DNA from: Cacconaster sp964598495
GTDB lineage: Bacteria > Bacteroidota > Bacteroidia > Bacteroidales > UBA932
Direction of reading: 5' to 3'
Assembly (NCBI GenBank): GCA_964598495.1
Contig: CAZRBY010000004.1
Location: forward strand, 62,001-126,000
Length of the DNA stretch: 64,000 nucleotides
The translations under genes were made by a program, and so were the position numbers. Below the pieces are notes generated by a model, which saw only the letters and a list, made by a program, of their open reading frames with translations, had not been told where the DNA came from and searched no databases. The stretch's first letter is position 1; each line of letters begins with the position of its first letter. Of the stretch, positions 45,762-54,598 are shown piece after piece.

Positions 45762-47753
45762 TTATTTCAACAATTTCTTGAGTGAATTCATCTCATCCCT
45801 ATATTTTGCGGCAAGGATGAAATCCAGTTCAGCTGCGGATTCTTCCATTTTCTTTTTTGCAGCATCTATGGCGCGGATCAATTCTGTCGGAGACATCCTG
45901 CTGATTACGGGATCATCTGAAAGCATCCGCACTCCGGAATCCTCTTCGGCTTGATATGTACTCTTTGAGAGAACACTCCTTGCAGAGATAGCCACTTGTG
46001 TTGGAGTGATGCCGTTAGCCTTATTGTAGGCCTCCTGTTTTGCCCTGCGCCTCTCAGTCTCATCCATTGTTTCTTTCATGGAACGTGTGATGGTATCAGC
46101 ATACATAATCACCTTGCCGTTGAGATTGCGCGCAGCCCTGCCTGCGGTTTGAGTAAGGGATCTGCCGGAACGGAGGAATCCCTCTTTGTCGGCGTCAAGT
46201 ATGGCTACCAGTGACACCGAAGGTATGTCAAGTCCTTCCCGCAATAGGTTGACTCCTACCAATACGTCAAATCTGCCTTCCTTGAAATCCTCAATAATTT
46301 CAACCCTCTCGAGAGTATCTACGTCCGAGTGAATGTAGCGTGCTCTTACAGAGGCCTTGGTCAAATATTTCTCAAGTTCCTCAGCCATCCTCTTTGTCAG
46401 AGTAGTTACAAGCACTCTCTCATCCTGCTCTGCACGTATCTCTATCTCCTCCAGCAGATCATCCACCTGGTTAGCGATAGGCCTTATCTCAATCGGAGGG
46501 TCAAGGAGTCCTGTAGGACGCACTATCTGCTCCACAATCACACCTCCGGTAGCCTCCAGTTCGTACTCTCCTGGAGTTGCACTCACGAAGAGCCGTTGGC
46601 CGATAAGGGACTCAAACTCATCGAATTTCAGAGGACGGTTGTCGGCAGCGGCCGGAAGCCTGAATCCATACTCCACAAGAGTCTCCTTGCGGGAACGGTC
46701 TCCACCATACATCGCTCTCACTTGGGGGAGTGTTACGTGACTTTCATCTATAAATGTGAGAAAATCATTCGGGAAGTAGTCTATCAGGCAGAAGGGCCTC
46801 TCACCGGCCTTGCGGCCATCAAAATACCTCGAATAGTTCTCAATGCCGGGACAATAGCCAATCTCCTTGATCATTTCCAGATCATACTCTACACGGCTTT
46901 TTAGCCTTTTGGCCTCAAGATGTTTACCAATCTCCCTGAAATAGTTGTACTGCGCCATCATGTCATCCTGGATATTGTGAATTGCACTGCGGATGCGCTC
47001 CTTGGTAGTGACAAAATTGTTGGCCGGAAAAATTGATATCTCATCCAAATACTCCAATGTAGCCCCGCTGAGGGGGTCGGTCATCTCAATGCTCTCAATT
47101 TCATCACCGAAAAAGAGCACCCTGAAAGAGGTGTCGCCATAAGCGGGATAGATTTCAACACACTCTCCCTTTACCCTGAAATTACCTCTATTGAACTCAA
47201 TCTCATTGCGTGAATAAAGGGCATCAACCAGTTTATAAAGGAGATGTTGCCGGCTAAATAATTGCCCTCTTTTTATGTGGACGGTGGTGCTGTGAAAATC
47301 CTCCGGATTCCCGATGCCGTAGAGGCAGGAGACCGAGGAGACCACAACGATGTCCCTTCGACCAGAAAGGAGGGACGAGGAGGTACTCAGACGGAGTTTT
47401 TCTATTTCGTCGTTGATGCTAAGATCCTTCTCAATATATGTATCAGTAGTAGGCAGGTAGGCTTCCGGTTGATAGTAATCGTAATATGATACAAAATACT
47501 CTACCGCATTGTCGGGAAAGAATGACTTGAACTCGCCGTAGAGTTGTGCGGCGAGCGTCTTGTTGTGGCTCAGGATAAGTGTCGGCCTCTGGAGGCGTTC
47601 AATGACGTTGGCCATAGTGAAGGTCTTACCGGACCCTGTCACGCCCATAAGTGTAGTTGCCGGAGAGCCTTCCATGATAGAACTGCAGATCTGCTCTATT
47701 GCCTCCGGCTGATCACCTGTAGGTTTGTATGACGAACTGATCCTGAACCCCAT
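45762..47753 (-). CDS. uvrB: Excinuclease ABC subunit B
   Basis: The 663-residue protein has Walker A TLMGVTGSGKTFTMANV, the beta-hairpin region YYDYYQPEAYLPTTDTYIEKD, DESHVTLPQVR, helicase motifs such as QTAGRAARNLNGKVIMYAD and a C-terminal UVR domain that binds UvrC. It loads onto damaged DNA with UvrA. It follows the amidase gene and precedes the Rel gene, each by 9 bp, on the minus strand. Confidence 0.97.
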   Translation of the reverse strand: MGFRISSSYKPTGDQPEAIEQICSSIMEGSPATTLMGVTGSGKTFTMANVIERLQRPTLILSHNKTLAAQLYGEFKSFFPDNAVEYFVSYYDYYQPEAYLPTTDTYIEKDLSINDEIEKLRLSTSSSLLSGRRDIVVVSSVSCLYGIGNPEDFHSTTVHIKRGQLFSRQHLLYKLVDALYSRNEIEFNRGNFRVKGECVEIYPAYGDTSFRVLFFGDEIESIEMTDPLSGATLEYLDEISIFPANNFVTTKERIRSAIHNIQDDMMAQYNYFREIGKHLEAKRLKSRVEYDLEMIKEIGYCPGIENYSRYFDGRKAGERPFCLIDYFPNDFLTFIDESHVTLPQVRAMYGGDRSRKETLVEYGFRLPAAADNRPLKFDEFESLIGQRLFVSATPGEYELEATGGVIVEQIVRPTGLLDPPIEIRPIANQVDDLLEEIEIRAEQDERVLVTTLTKRMAEELEKYLTKASVRARYIHSDVDTLERVEIIEDFKEGRFDVLVGVNLLREGLDIPSVSLVAILDADKEGFLRSGRSLTQTAGRAARNLNGKVIMYADTITRSMKETMDETERRRAKQEAYNKANGITPTQVAISARSVLSKSTYQAEEDSGVRMLSDDPVISRMSPTELIRAIDAAKKKMEESAAELDFILAAKYRDEMNSLKKLLK

Positions 47754-47762
47754 TATTCTTCT

Positions 47763-49280
47763 CTATTTCCTTTTCTTCTTTTTCACAACGGGTTCTTCAA
47801 TTGAAGCACTCACCTTGTCAAGATAATCCTCAAGTCCGAGAACGATGTTGTTTACCATCTTTTTCTGGAAATCGGGATCAATAAGCCTGTCTTCATCCCA
47901 GATACTGCTCATAAAGAGGAGTTCAAGAAGTACCACAGGGTATTCAGTGGGTGCAGCCAATGAGAAGTTGAAGTTGCCCACGAGTCCATAGTTTGGTACT
48001 CCAAGCTCCAGGAGCCTCTCAAGCATTGTTTCAGCAAAGTCACGATTTGTGACGTGCTTATAATATGTGCTAGATCCCATCGGGTTTACAGGCGATCCGC
48101 CGGCATTGTTGTGTATGGAGAGTGCTATGTGGACGTTGTTTTCATTGAAGATGCGTTTTCTTTCAATCATAGAGATATCATAATCGCCGCTTCTGCTGAG
48201 CACGACTGTAGCACCTTTAGCTTCGAGAGCTCTTTTGAGCATATGTACAATATCGAGGTTGACATCTTTTTCTTTAATGCCGGTGATACTTACAGCGCCG
48301 AGAGCGGTGCCGCCATGACCTGCATCAATGCCCACTCTGAGTCCGTAAAGTGAAAGTTCCGGAGTGTGGCGCACATCGATTACCAGATTGTTGCCCTGGT
48401 ATCCGATTTTATAGCCCCAGCAATACTTGTGTTTGAGACGGAGAATCACCCTAAATACATCACTGTCTACCTGCATATGGTCCACGTAGGAAATCATCTG
48501 CAGACCTCTATACTGGGTTATCCAGTTACTGTTGTTTGTGGCCCCGTAGATATCTATGCAGATAGTAGTGGGGTCAAGTTGCGTCCAGGAGACATAAGGA
48601 AGTCGCTTTGGCAAAGAGATGCTCACCCTGTCGGCTTTTCCGAGATTTGATACGCTCCAGCTGCCGGTGTTGACTTGTGATGTTATTTCGTCAGTTTTTT
48701 CGAGATATTCCTGAGGGATGTATGCAAATTTATTCTGCGAAAGTTGTACTTTGTAAAGATCGCCGACAGAGGCAACCACCTTTAATACTATTCCCTTATC
48801 GATATATCCCATTTTGGAGCCGCCAAGACGATCGTCACCATCACCGAACTGCAAATAGGCTCCGTCAAGGGAGGTACCGTAAAAAAGTTTTTCCTTGTAT
48901 TGTGATTTTTCCAAAATTGCCCTTGCCTCTTCAAGTGTCATTTTGGGTTCGGGACTGACAGGCTTTTTGGCCTCGGGATCATAATAAACATTGAGGGTTT
49001 CAATGCGTCTGTTGTTTCCCTTGAACAACGTTATTTCGATCTTGTTGTTGCCGCGCTTGAGGTCTATTTCCGTACCGAAAGCGCCGGTTCGGTAAACTTT
49101 CAACTGGCTTTCATTGATGGCGGCGACATTACCCGGATCTGTTATGCACACAATGGCGTGTTTCTGTGTGTAAGCTGTGTCCTGCCCTCCGATGACGATT
49201 TTAAGCGGTACTTGAGCAGATAAGGTCTGAGAGACAAACAAGGCGGCAATAGCTGCGAAAGCAAATTTAATGTATTTCAT
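47763..49280 (-). CDS. N-acetylmuramoyl-L-alanine amidase (Amidase_3)
   Basis: The 505-residue protein has a signal peptide ending TLSAQ. A middle region includes an SH3-like stretch (MGYIDKGIVLKVVASVGDLYKVQL) and an AMIN-like region (about 215-310). The C-terminal Amidase_3 zinc domain has VGIDAGHGG, the ligand Glu in ITGIKEKDVNLDIV, ALSIHNNAGG and catalytic Glu in VVLLELLFMSS. It cuts the amide between MurNAc and the stem peptide during cell separation. Start is the ATG at 49280; earlier in-frame codons precede the signal peptide. The tail is Lys-rich. Confidence 0.92.
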   Translation of the reverse strand: MKYIKFAFAAIAALFVSQTLSAQVPLKIVIGGQDTAYTQKHAIVCITDPGNVAAINESQLKVYRTGAFGTEIDLKRGNNKIEITLFKGNNRRIETLNVYYDPEAKKPVSPEPKMTLEEARAILEKSQYKEKLFYGTSLDGAYLQFGDGDDRLGGSKMGYIDKGIVLKVVASVGDLYKVQLSQNKFAYIPQEYLEKTDEITSQVNTGSWSVSNLGKADRVSISLPKRLPYVSWTQLDPTTICIDIYGATNNSNWITQYRGLQMISYVDHMQVDSDVFRVILRLKHKYCWGYKIGYQGNNLVIDVRHTPELSLYGLRVGIDAGHGGTALGAVSITGIKEKDVNLDIVHMLKRALEAKGATVVLSRSGDYDISMIERKRIFNENNVHIALSIHNNAGGSPVNPMGSSTYYKHVTNRDFAETMLERLLELGVPNYGLVGNFNFSLAAPTEYPVVLLELLFMSSIWDEDRLIDPDFQKKMVNNIVLGLEDYLDKVSASIEEPVVKKKKRK

Positions 49281-49328
49281 AGTATAAAACATTGTCTTCA
49301 CGATAGTCGTATCGTGTGTTACAAATAA

Positions 49329-49336
49329 CAAATGTA
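49329..49336 (-). promoter_or_regulatory. -7 element TACATTTG before the amidase-uvrB-rel-uvrA operon
   Basis: TACATTTG on the minus strand, about 48 bp before the amidase ATG. A good -33 box at 19-20 bp was not found. Confidence 0.45.
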
Positions 49337-49360
49337 GTGAAAAATCCGCAAATATCAGAA

Positions 49361-50302
49361 TCAGTATTCACAGACTCTGAAGAGGAAATTGAATATGAGC
49401 AAAGTGCGCTTTCTCAGCAAGTCGTAGTTTATGATATCGGACTTATCGGATGGCTTGTATGTGTGTTTGTTGATGCCGCTGGTGAAAAGTATGGCCGGTA
49501 TTCCCGCTTGAGCAAAAGAGTACTGATCGCTCATTCTGTAGAAAATCTTTGTGAAGTCCTTGCTGCCATAAAATGTCAGGTCAAGATCCATTTCGTAGTT
49601 TTTTCTTCGGCTTAAATAGCCCAAAATACCTCGGTATTTGGGGTCAAGACTATCTTCACCAAGCACTATGATATAGTCGCGTCTGAAACCAACCGGTTCG
49701 AGGTCGGTACCGATCATGTCCAGATTTACCATACAGGTGATATTGCGTGCAGGAAAGGGCAGATTTCGGACGAAATGCTCCGAGCCGCACATATTGAACT
49801 CTTTACCGTCAAATGCTACAAATACAATGTTTTTGCCTGGACCCTTGCCATCATTTTTCATTTCGGCAAACATTTCTGCAATGTTGATAAGGGCAGTAAC
49901 GCCGGAAGCATTGTCATCAGCTCCATTGTATATATTGCCGTTGATCTCACCTATATGGTCGTAGTGAGCACCTACTATAACAAATTTGTCGGTTGGAACG
50001 GCAGCGGGAATTACTCCGACGACATTTCTCACTATTATGGAGTCGTTGCACCTGGAACTCTGGATATAGTGCCAGTTGAAGGGCTTGAGACCATATTCCT
50101 GAAACCTTCGGACTATATATTGTTCGATTGCCTGCTTGCCGATCGTGCCTGATGCACGTCCTTTTGCCATATCATCGGCGATATGAGAGAGTATATCCTG
50201 CTGTTTGCCGCGGTATAACTTTTGTTCGTATTTGTTCGTTACTTGTGCCAACAGCGGAAATGTCGCGAGCAGTAATAACGTATATAGTGCGATTTTTTTC
50301 AT
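49361..50302 (-). CDS. M28-family peptidase with altered catalytic Glu
   Basis: The 313-residue protein has a signal peptide (LLLLATFPLLAQ) and an M28 fold: VGAHYDHIGE (first His), GADDNASGVTALINIAEMF (bridging Asp) and FVAFDGKEFNMCGSEHF, where the usual Glu-Glu pair reads Lys-Glu, so the general base is replaced. It then has VNLDMIGTDLEP. Lys-Glu forms occur in Bacteroidetes relatives as far as I recall, and may be less active or non-catalytic. Predicted periplasmic. Divergent from the TPR gene. Confidence 0.85.
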   Translation of the reverse strand: MKKIALYTLLLLATFPLLAQVTNKYEQKLYRGKQQDILSHIADDMAKGRASGTIGKQAIEQYIVRRFQEYGLKPFNWHYIQSSRCNDSIIVRNVVGVIPAAVPTDKFVIVGAHYDHIGEINGNIYNGADDNASGVTALINIAEMFAEMKNDGKGPGKNIVFVAFDGKEFNMCGSEHFVRNLPFPARNITCMVNLDMIGTDLEPVGFRRDYIIVLGEDSLDPKYRGILGYLSRRKNYEMDLDLTFYGSKDFTKIFYRMSDQYSFAQAGIPAILFTSGINKHTYKPSDKSDIINYDLLRKRTLLIFNFLFRVCEY

Positions 50303-50321
50303 TTTTTTTCAAAGCAAAGTG

Positions 50322-50352
50322 CAAAAGTACTATTTTTGTCAATATGTTCAAA
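50322..50352 (-). promoter_or_regulatory. Promoter TTTG-N19-TACTTTTG for the second M28 gene
   Basis: Minus strand TTTG (50352-50349), 19-bp spacer, TACTTTTG (50329-50322). The -33 box lies inside the start of the TPR gene. One base away on the plus strand is TATTTTTG (50331-50338), giving a near-palindrome of two back-to-back -7 elements. Confidence 0.7.
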
Positions 50353-52344
50353 AAAGCCCTTTTCATCACTATCTTCATTTTCATCGCGGCCGTACCGGCT
50401 TGGTGCCAGTACGATCTTGATCATTTTTACTATAAGGGAAGACAGGCGCTGATAGAAGGCAAGTATTCCAACGCAATTGAAAGTTTCAACATCCTCTCAC
50501 GTCTGGACAGTACTATATTCGAAGCCTATTTCTTCAGGGGAATAGCAAAATATAATCTCGGAGACCTTGTAGGGGCCCAGATGGACTTCGATAAGACCAT
50601 ACACTTCAATCCCATATATACACCAGCATATCACTATCGTGCCATTACCTTAAGCAGGATAGGCAAATATGATCTGGCGCTAAAAGACCTTGAGGAGGCC
50701 GTAGACCTTCGTCCCGGCTATACCGGACTCTACTTCAGCAGGGGAGTCACCTACTTTCTTTCGCAACAATTCGAGAAGGCTGTCAAAGACTTCAATATGT
50801 TTATCAAAAAAGAGCCCCGTGAGAGTAATGCATACCTCAATAGAGGCGCATCTTACCTCTATCTTGGCGATACAACCAAAGCTCTTGAGGACTACAATAA
50901 AGCCATCTCCATAGATCGGTACGACCCCGAAGCTTATGTGCGCAGGTCCAGAATCTATGCACTCAAACAAGAACTGAATCCCGCACTTGAAGATCTGAAT
51001 ACCGCTCTGAAACTTGATACTGCAAATACTTTCGCATACTTCAACAGAGCAATAATCAGACACGAAATGAAGGATATCGAAGGGGCTCTGGCTGACCTGG
51101 ATAAGGTGCTTGAACAAGAACCAGGCAATGCCCTTACTCTCTATAACAGAGCCATTATCCGAGCTCAAGTGGGAGATTATCGCAGTGCACTCGATGATTA
51201 CGACAAGGTGCTGGCCATCAATCCAAACAATGTACTGGCCTATTTCAATCGTGCAGCCGTCTTTATGGAAATGGGCCGCTACCGTGATGCAATGGATGAC
51301 TACTCGAAGGCAATCAACCTCTATCCTGATTTTGCTAAGGCCTACATGAACCGAGCCTATGCCAAGAGTCAGCTTGGACAATACAACTCCTCTCGCCGGG
51401 ATTACGAAATAGCACAAAGGAAAATAGAGGAATATCGTGCAAAGACTTCAGACTCCACAGGATATGCCGCTTTTGCCGATACCACACGGAAATATGATCA
51501 TCTGTTGGCACTGGATGCAGATTTTGCCAAGAAGGACTTCGACAATGAACTGTTGCAGTACAGAGATGTGGACATCCGTCTCAAACCTCTCTATAAGTTT
51601 GCTGCCGCGGCTCCGGACGATATCCGCCAAGAGGGCAATATACTCATCAACCGCAGATTTGACGATGCATCGCTTGACAGTTTTATCAGCACATCTCCTA
51701 TTGCCGTCAAATTCGAATCATCGAAAGGCGGTTATTTGCCCGACGCCCAAAGTCTGCGTGAAGAGGTCAATCGCCTGCTCCGCACCGATCGTAATGATGT
51801 CAATCTATTTGCTAAGGCGTTGCTGGAAACTGACAACAAACAGTTCAATACTGCAATGGTTTGCTATGATGAAGCCATTGCAAGGAGCCCGGAAAATATC
51901 TTTTATTACATCAACAGAGGTGCTCTTCAGGCGGAAATGATAGATTTCATCTCCTCCATCGAAAATAATGTTCCAGTACTAACGCTCGACAATGACAATA
52001 CGGTTAAAACAAGGGTACAGGAGCAGGTTCGCCACTCATATGACTATACTCCCGCCATTCACGATATGAAAAAGGCAGCTTCAATAGATCCATCATTCCC
52101 CTTCATCTACTACAATCTCGGCAACCTCTATTGTCTCTCCGATGACCTTCCCGAGTCAATTGTACAATATACCAAAGCGATTGAACTCTATCCAAATATC
52201 GGTGAGGCCTACTACAATCGCGGTCTGGTACTGATATACCTTAAAGATAAAGAAAAAGGTTGTATGGATTTGAGTACGGCGGGAGAACTGGGCATTCAGG
52301 ATGCCTACAGCGTTATTCAGAAATATTGCAAGAGCGAAGATTAG
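50344..52344 (+). CDS. Tetratricopeptide-repeat protein, exported
   Basis: The 666-residue protein has a signal peptide ending near AWCQ, then at least ten TPR units of 34 residues, such as AYYHYRAITLSRIGKYDLALKDL-like blocks and AYLNRGASYLYLGDTTKALEDYNKAI, over about residues 25-370, an unrelated linker (~380-510), and further TPRs to the end. TPR arrays are protein-binding scaffolds; this one probably sits in the periplasm. I start at the ATG at 50344 because it gives a signal peptide; a frame open back to 50128 lies over the divergent M28 gene. DUF4293 gene is convergent 2 bp beyond the stop. Confidence 0.87.
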   Translation: MFKKALFITIFIFIAAVPAWCQYDLDHFYYKGRQALIEGKYSNAIESFNILSRLDSTIFEAYFFRGIAKYNLGDLVGAQMDFDKTIHFNPIYTPAYHYRAITLSRIGKYDLALKDLEEAVDLRPGYTGLYFSRGVTYFLSQQFEKAVKDFNMFIKKEPRESNAYLNRGASYLYLGDTTKALEDYNKAISIDRYDPEAYVRRSRIYALKQELNPALEDLNTALKLDTANTFAYFNRAIIRHEMKDIEGALADLDKVLEQEPGNALTLYNRAIIRAQVGDYRSALDDYDKVLAINPNNVLAYFNRAAVFMEMGRYRDAMDDYSKAINLYPDFAKAYMNRAYAKSQLGQYNSSRRDYEIAQRKIEEYRAKTSDSTGYAAFADTTRKYDHLLALDADFAKKDFDNELLQYRDVDIRLKPLYKFAAAAPDDIRQEGNILINRRFDDASLDSFISTSPIAVKFESSKGGYLPDAQSLREEVNRLLRTDRNDVNLFAKALLETDNKQFNTAMVCYDEAIARSPENIFYYINRGALQAEMIDFISSIENNVPVLTLDNDNTVKTRVQEQVRHSYDYTPAIHDMKKAASIDPSFPFIYYNLGNLYCLSDDLPESIVQYTKAIELYPNIGEAYYNRGLVLIYLKDKEKGCMDLSTAGELGIQDAYSVIQKYCKSED

Positions 52345-52346
52345 AA

Positions 52347-52808
52347 CTACTTTTTCCTTACTTTTTTGCCGTTATCGTCCGTGCGTTTTGTACCTGAAAA
52401 CATCGCCACAGCCTCATCTTTGGCGATATATCTGATTGCCAGTACCAGAAGTATAATAGCAATTATGGGAAAGAGTGACGGGATCGAAAGAGAATATAGG
52501 GACTTGAGTTTATTGAACTCCACCAATATCCATATCTGGAAAGCAAAAAGAATCAGGGAATTTAAAAGACATATCCGCATTTGCAGCATACGTTTTCTTT
52601 GATAGAAGAGTGTAATCACACTAAGGGAGAAGCTCACGAAGGCCATTATCAGAAACTGGCTCCTCTCATAAAAACTGATGGTGATGCGTTCCCACGTCTC
52701 TGAAGGGGCATCAGTAGGGACCACGCCGTAACACATATTTGAGAAAAACATTGATCCGAGAAGCAACGCCGCTGCGATTATAAGAAATGTCTGGAATCTT
52801 CTAAACAT
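52347..52808 (-). CDS. DUF4293-family membrane protein
   Basis: The 153-residue protein begins MFRRFQTFLIIAAALLLGSMFF, then has three more hydrophobic segments, with FYQRKRMLQMRICLLNSLILF and LFPIIAIILLVLAIRYIAKDEAV, a layout I recognise as DUF4293, a Bacteroidetes-specific family of unknown function. The basic tail is cytoplasmic. The start is the ATG at 52808, since the upstream extension (52877) is untypical and lies over the next promoter. Convergent with the TPR gene. Confidence 0.75.
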   Translation of the reverse strand: MFRRFQTFLIIAAALLLGSMFFSNMCYGVVPTDAPSETWERITISFYERSQFLIMAFVSFSLSVITLFYQRKRMLQMRICLLNSLILFAFQIWILVEFNKLKSLYSLSIPSLFPIIAIILLVLAIRYIAKDEAVAMFSGTKRTDDNGKKVRKK

Positions 52809-52855
52809 ATTGCCTTGATGAGTGGATTGATTTAACAAAATTAGGAAAAAATTCT

Positions 52856-52863
52856 TATATTTG
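52856..52863 (+). promoter_or_regulatory. -7 element TATATTTG before the nucleoside phosphorylase gene
   Basis: TATATTTG, 26 bp before the ATG at 52890. The expected -33 region reads TTTA about 20 bp upstream, a near match to TTTG. Confidence 0.6.
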
Positions 52864-52889
52864 ATTTTCAAACACAAAAAACGACATCT

Positions 52890-53783
52890 ATGTCTCCATT
52901 ACCCATAGCACCATCAGAACTCATTATCAATCCCGACGGATCTATTTTCCACCTTCATATTCTTCCGGAAGATCTGTCAGATACAGTCATATTGGTTGGA
53001 GATCCCGGCAGAGTTGAACTCGTTGCTTCATTTTTTGAAGAAGGCTCCATCAGGGTTGACAAATCATCGCGTGAATTTCGTACTGTAACGGGTCGATACA
53101 ACGGTAGGGAAGTTTCCGTCATTTCCACAGGCATAGGCACTGACAATATAGATATAGTAGTCACGGAGCTCGATGCTCTTGCAAATATAGATTTCAATAC
53201 AAGATGTGTCAAACCGGATCACAAACGGTTGACCCTGCTGCGCATCGGCACCTGCGGTGCCGTTCAGCCCGATATCCCTCTCGGAAGTTATGTGTTTTCG
53301 AAATATTCCATAGGATTTGACGGACTACTCAACTGGTATGCCGGGTGCAGAGATGTTGTGGATACCGCAATGGAATCTGCTTTTGTGCAACATATGCTTT
53401 GGCCGGAGCGACTCCCGGCGCCATATTTCATCAAATCATCTGAGCGTCTTACAACATTATTCGAAAAGAATTCTGTCATGGGAATGACCATCTCCGCTCC
53501 CGGCTTTTACGGTCCACAGGGCAGATCGGTAAGACTTCCGCTCACATTTGACAATCTTATCGGTGATCTGGAAACATTCAGATATGGTGACAGAAAGGTT
53601 ACAAATATTGAGATGGAGAGCTCCGCAATTTCCGGTCTATCCGCACTTCTGGGGCACGATGCAGCCACAATCTGCCTTGTAATAGCCAACCGCTATGCAA
53701 AAGAGAGCCGTCCTGATTACCATCTTTTAATGAAGGGCCTTGTTCGATTGGCACTAGATACACTTACAGGCACATCCATCTGA
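52890..53783 (+). CDS. Nucleoside phosphorylase (uridine phosphorylase-like)
   Basis: The 297-residue protein has the PNP/UDP phosphorylase core: VILVGDPGRVELVA, VISTGIGTDNIDIVVTEL, LLRIGTCGAVQPDIPLGS (phosphate site) and TNIEMESSAISGLSALLG (Glu-Met-Glu near the base and ribose site). It would split nucleosides, most likely uridine, to base plus ribose-1-phosphate in the cytoplasm for salvage. Its stop overlaps the next start (TGATG-type), so it is coupled to the SirB1-like gene. Confidence 0.9.
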   Translation: MSPLPIAPSELIINPDGSIFHLHILPEDLSDTVILVGDPGRVELVASFFEEGSIRVDKSSREFRTVTGRYNGREVSVISTGIGTDNIDIVVTELDALANIDFNTRCVKPDHKRLTLLRIGTCGAVQPDIPLGSYVFSKYSIGFDGLLNWYAGCRDVVDTAMESAFVQHMLWPERLPAPYFIKSSERLTTLFEKNSVMGMTISAPGFYGPQGRSVRLPLTFDNLIGDLETFRYGDRKVTNIEMESSAISGLSALLGHDAATICLVIANRYAKESRPDYHLLMKGLVRLALDTLTGTSI

Positions 53784-54598
53784 TGCAGACTGAACTCCAG
53801 CACTCCCTCTACACATTGCTTGACGACCATGACCAAGTCGTGACTAGAAGCGTAACCGCAGAAGTCCTTAGGCAGGGCCCGGAAATGCTTTCCGCCCTTG
53901 AAGAGATAGCATTCAGTGAAAGTAATCTTTCAGTCAGGGAAGAGGTAGTACATCGTCTGGAAGAGATCTATTATGAAATGGTCATAAGTTCCATGAATGG
54001 GGCTGTTCAACTTGAAGAGGGGGAACAATTTCAACTTCTCGATTTTGCCGTGTTGCTTACAAAACTTCTTTATCGTGGAGAGGATTGGCGTGAGTTGGTA
54101 AATGCATTTGTCAGTAAGTCAGCGGAGATGGTCATGGAACTCAGTAAGGGGATGACCGCAATGGAGAGTTGCGGTGTCTTCAACCATATTTTTTTCCATA
54201 GGTTTGGATTTAAGGCGCTTCCATCAGAGGACGTCTCGCCCGGATATCAGATGCCGGCGACAATTCTCAATTGTGGAGAGGGTGGTAAACATGTCCTGAT
54301 GCTGCTCTATTTTATGTTTGTGCAGGACTGCTCCCTTCCGGTATATCCCGTGGAATACCGACGTACGCTTATTCCTGCCTGGATTGAGAATGACAAGGTG
54401 CTATTCTGCATCAATGTGTTCAATCAGGGAGAGATGATTTTTCTTCCGGAGGAAGAATTGGTGCGTAAAGAGTATGGATTTGTACCTTATGCTTACCTCA
54501 AAACACTCCACTCTCTATTTCTGAAGGAGGGAGACAGTGTGCGAGTAGTGCTTCTGGAACGGATATTACCTTACTATCAGGCGCTGGCCGATTCTTAA
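53783..54598 (+). CDS. SirB1-like transglutaminase-fold protein
   Basis: A 271-residue protein. The middle contains ESCGVFNHIFFHRFGFK and YQMPATILNCGEGGKHVLMLLYFMFVQDCSLPVYPVEYRRTLIPAWIEN, which resembles the SirB1/transglutaminase-like family where FNHxLF and the ISL...GLP region form the fold. I see no clear Cys-His-Asp catalytic triad in the canonical spacing, so activity is uncertain. Translationally coupled to the nucleoside phosphorylase, and it overlaps the convergent M23 peptidase gene by 33 bp. Function not known. Confidence 0.6.
   Translation: MQTELQHSLYTLLDDHDQVVTRSVTAEVLRQGPEMLSALEEIAFSESNLSVREEVVHRLEEIYYEMVISSMNGAVQLEEGEQFQLLDFAVLLTKLLYRGEDWRELVNAFVSKSAEMVMELSKGMTAMESCGVFNHIFFHRFGFKALPSEDVSPGYQMPATILNCGEGGKHVLMLLYFMFVQDCSLPVYPVEYRRTLIPAWIENDKVLFCINVFNQGEMIFLPEEELVRKEYGFVPYAYLKTLHSLFLKEGDSVRVVLLERILPYYQALADS

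Noticed and set aside
46329..46904. 191-residue plus-strand frame opposite uvrB
   Set aside because: Antisense of conserved helicase motifs; no independent support.
50128..50343. N-terminal extension of the TPR protein
   Set aside because: It would overlap the start of the divergent M28 gene and hide the signal peptide that begins at 50344.
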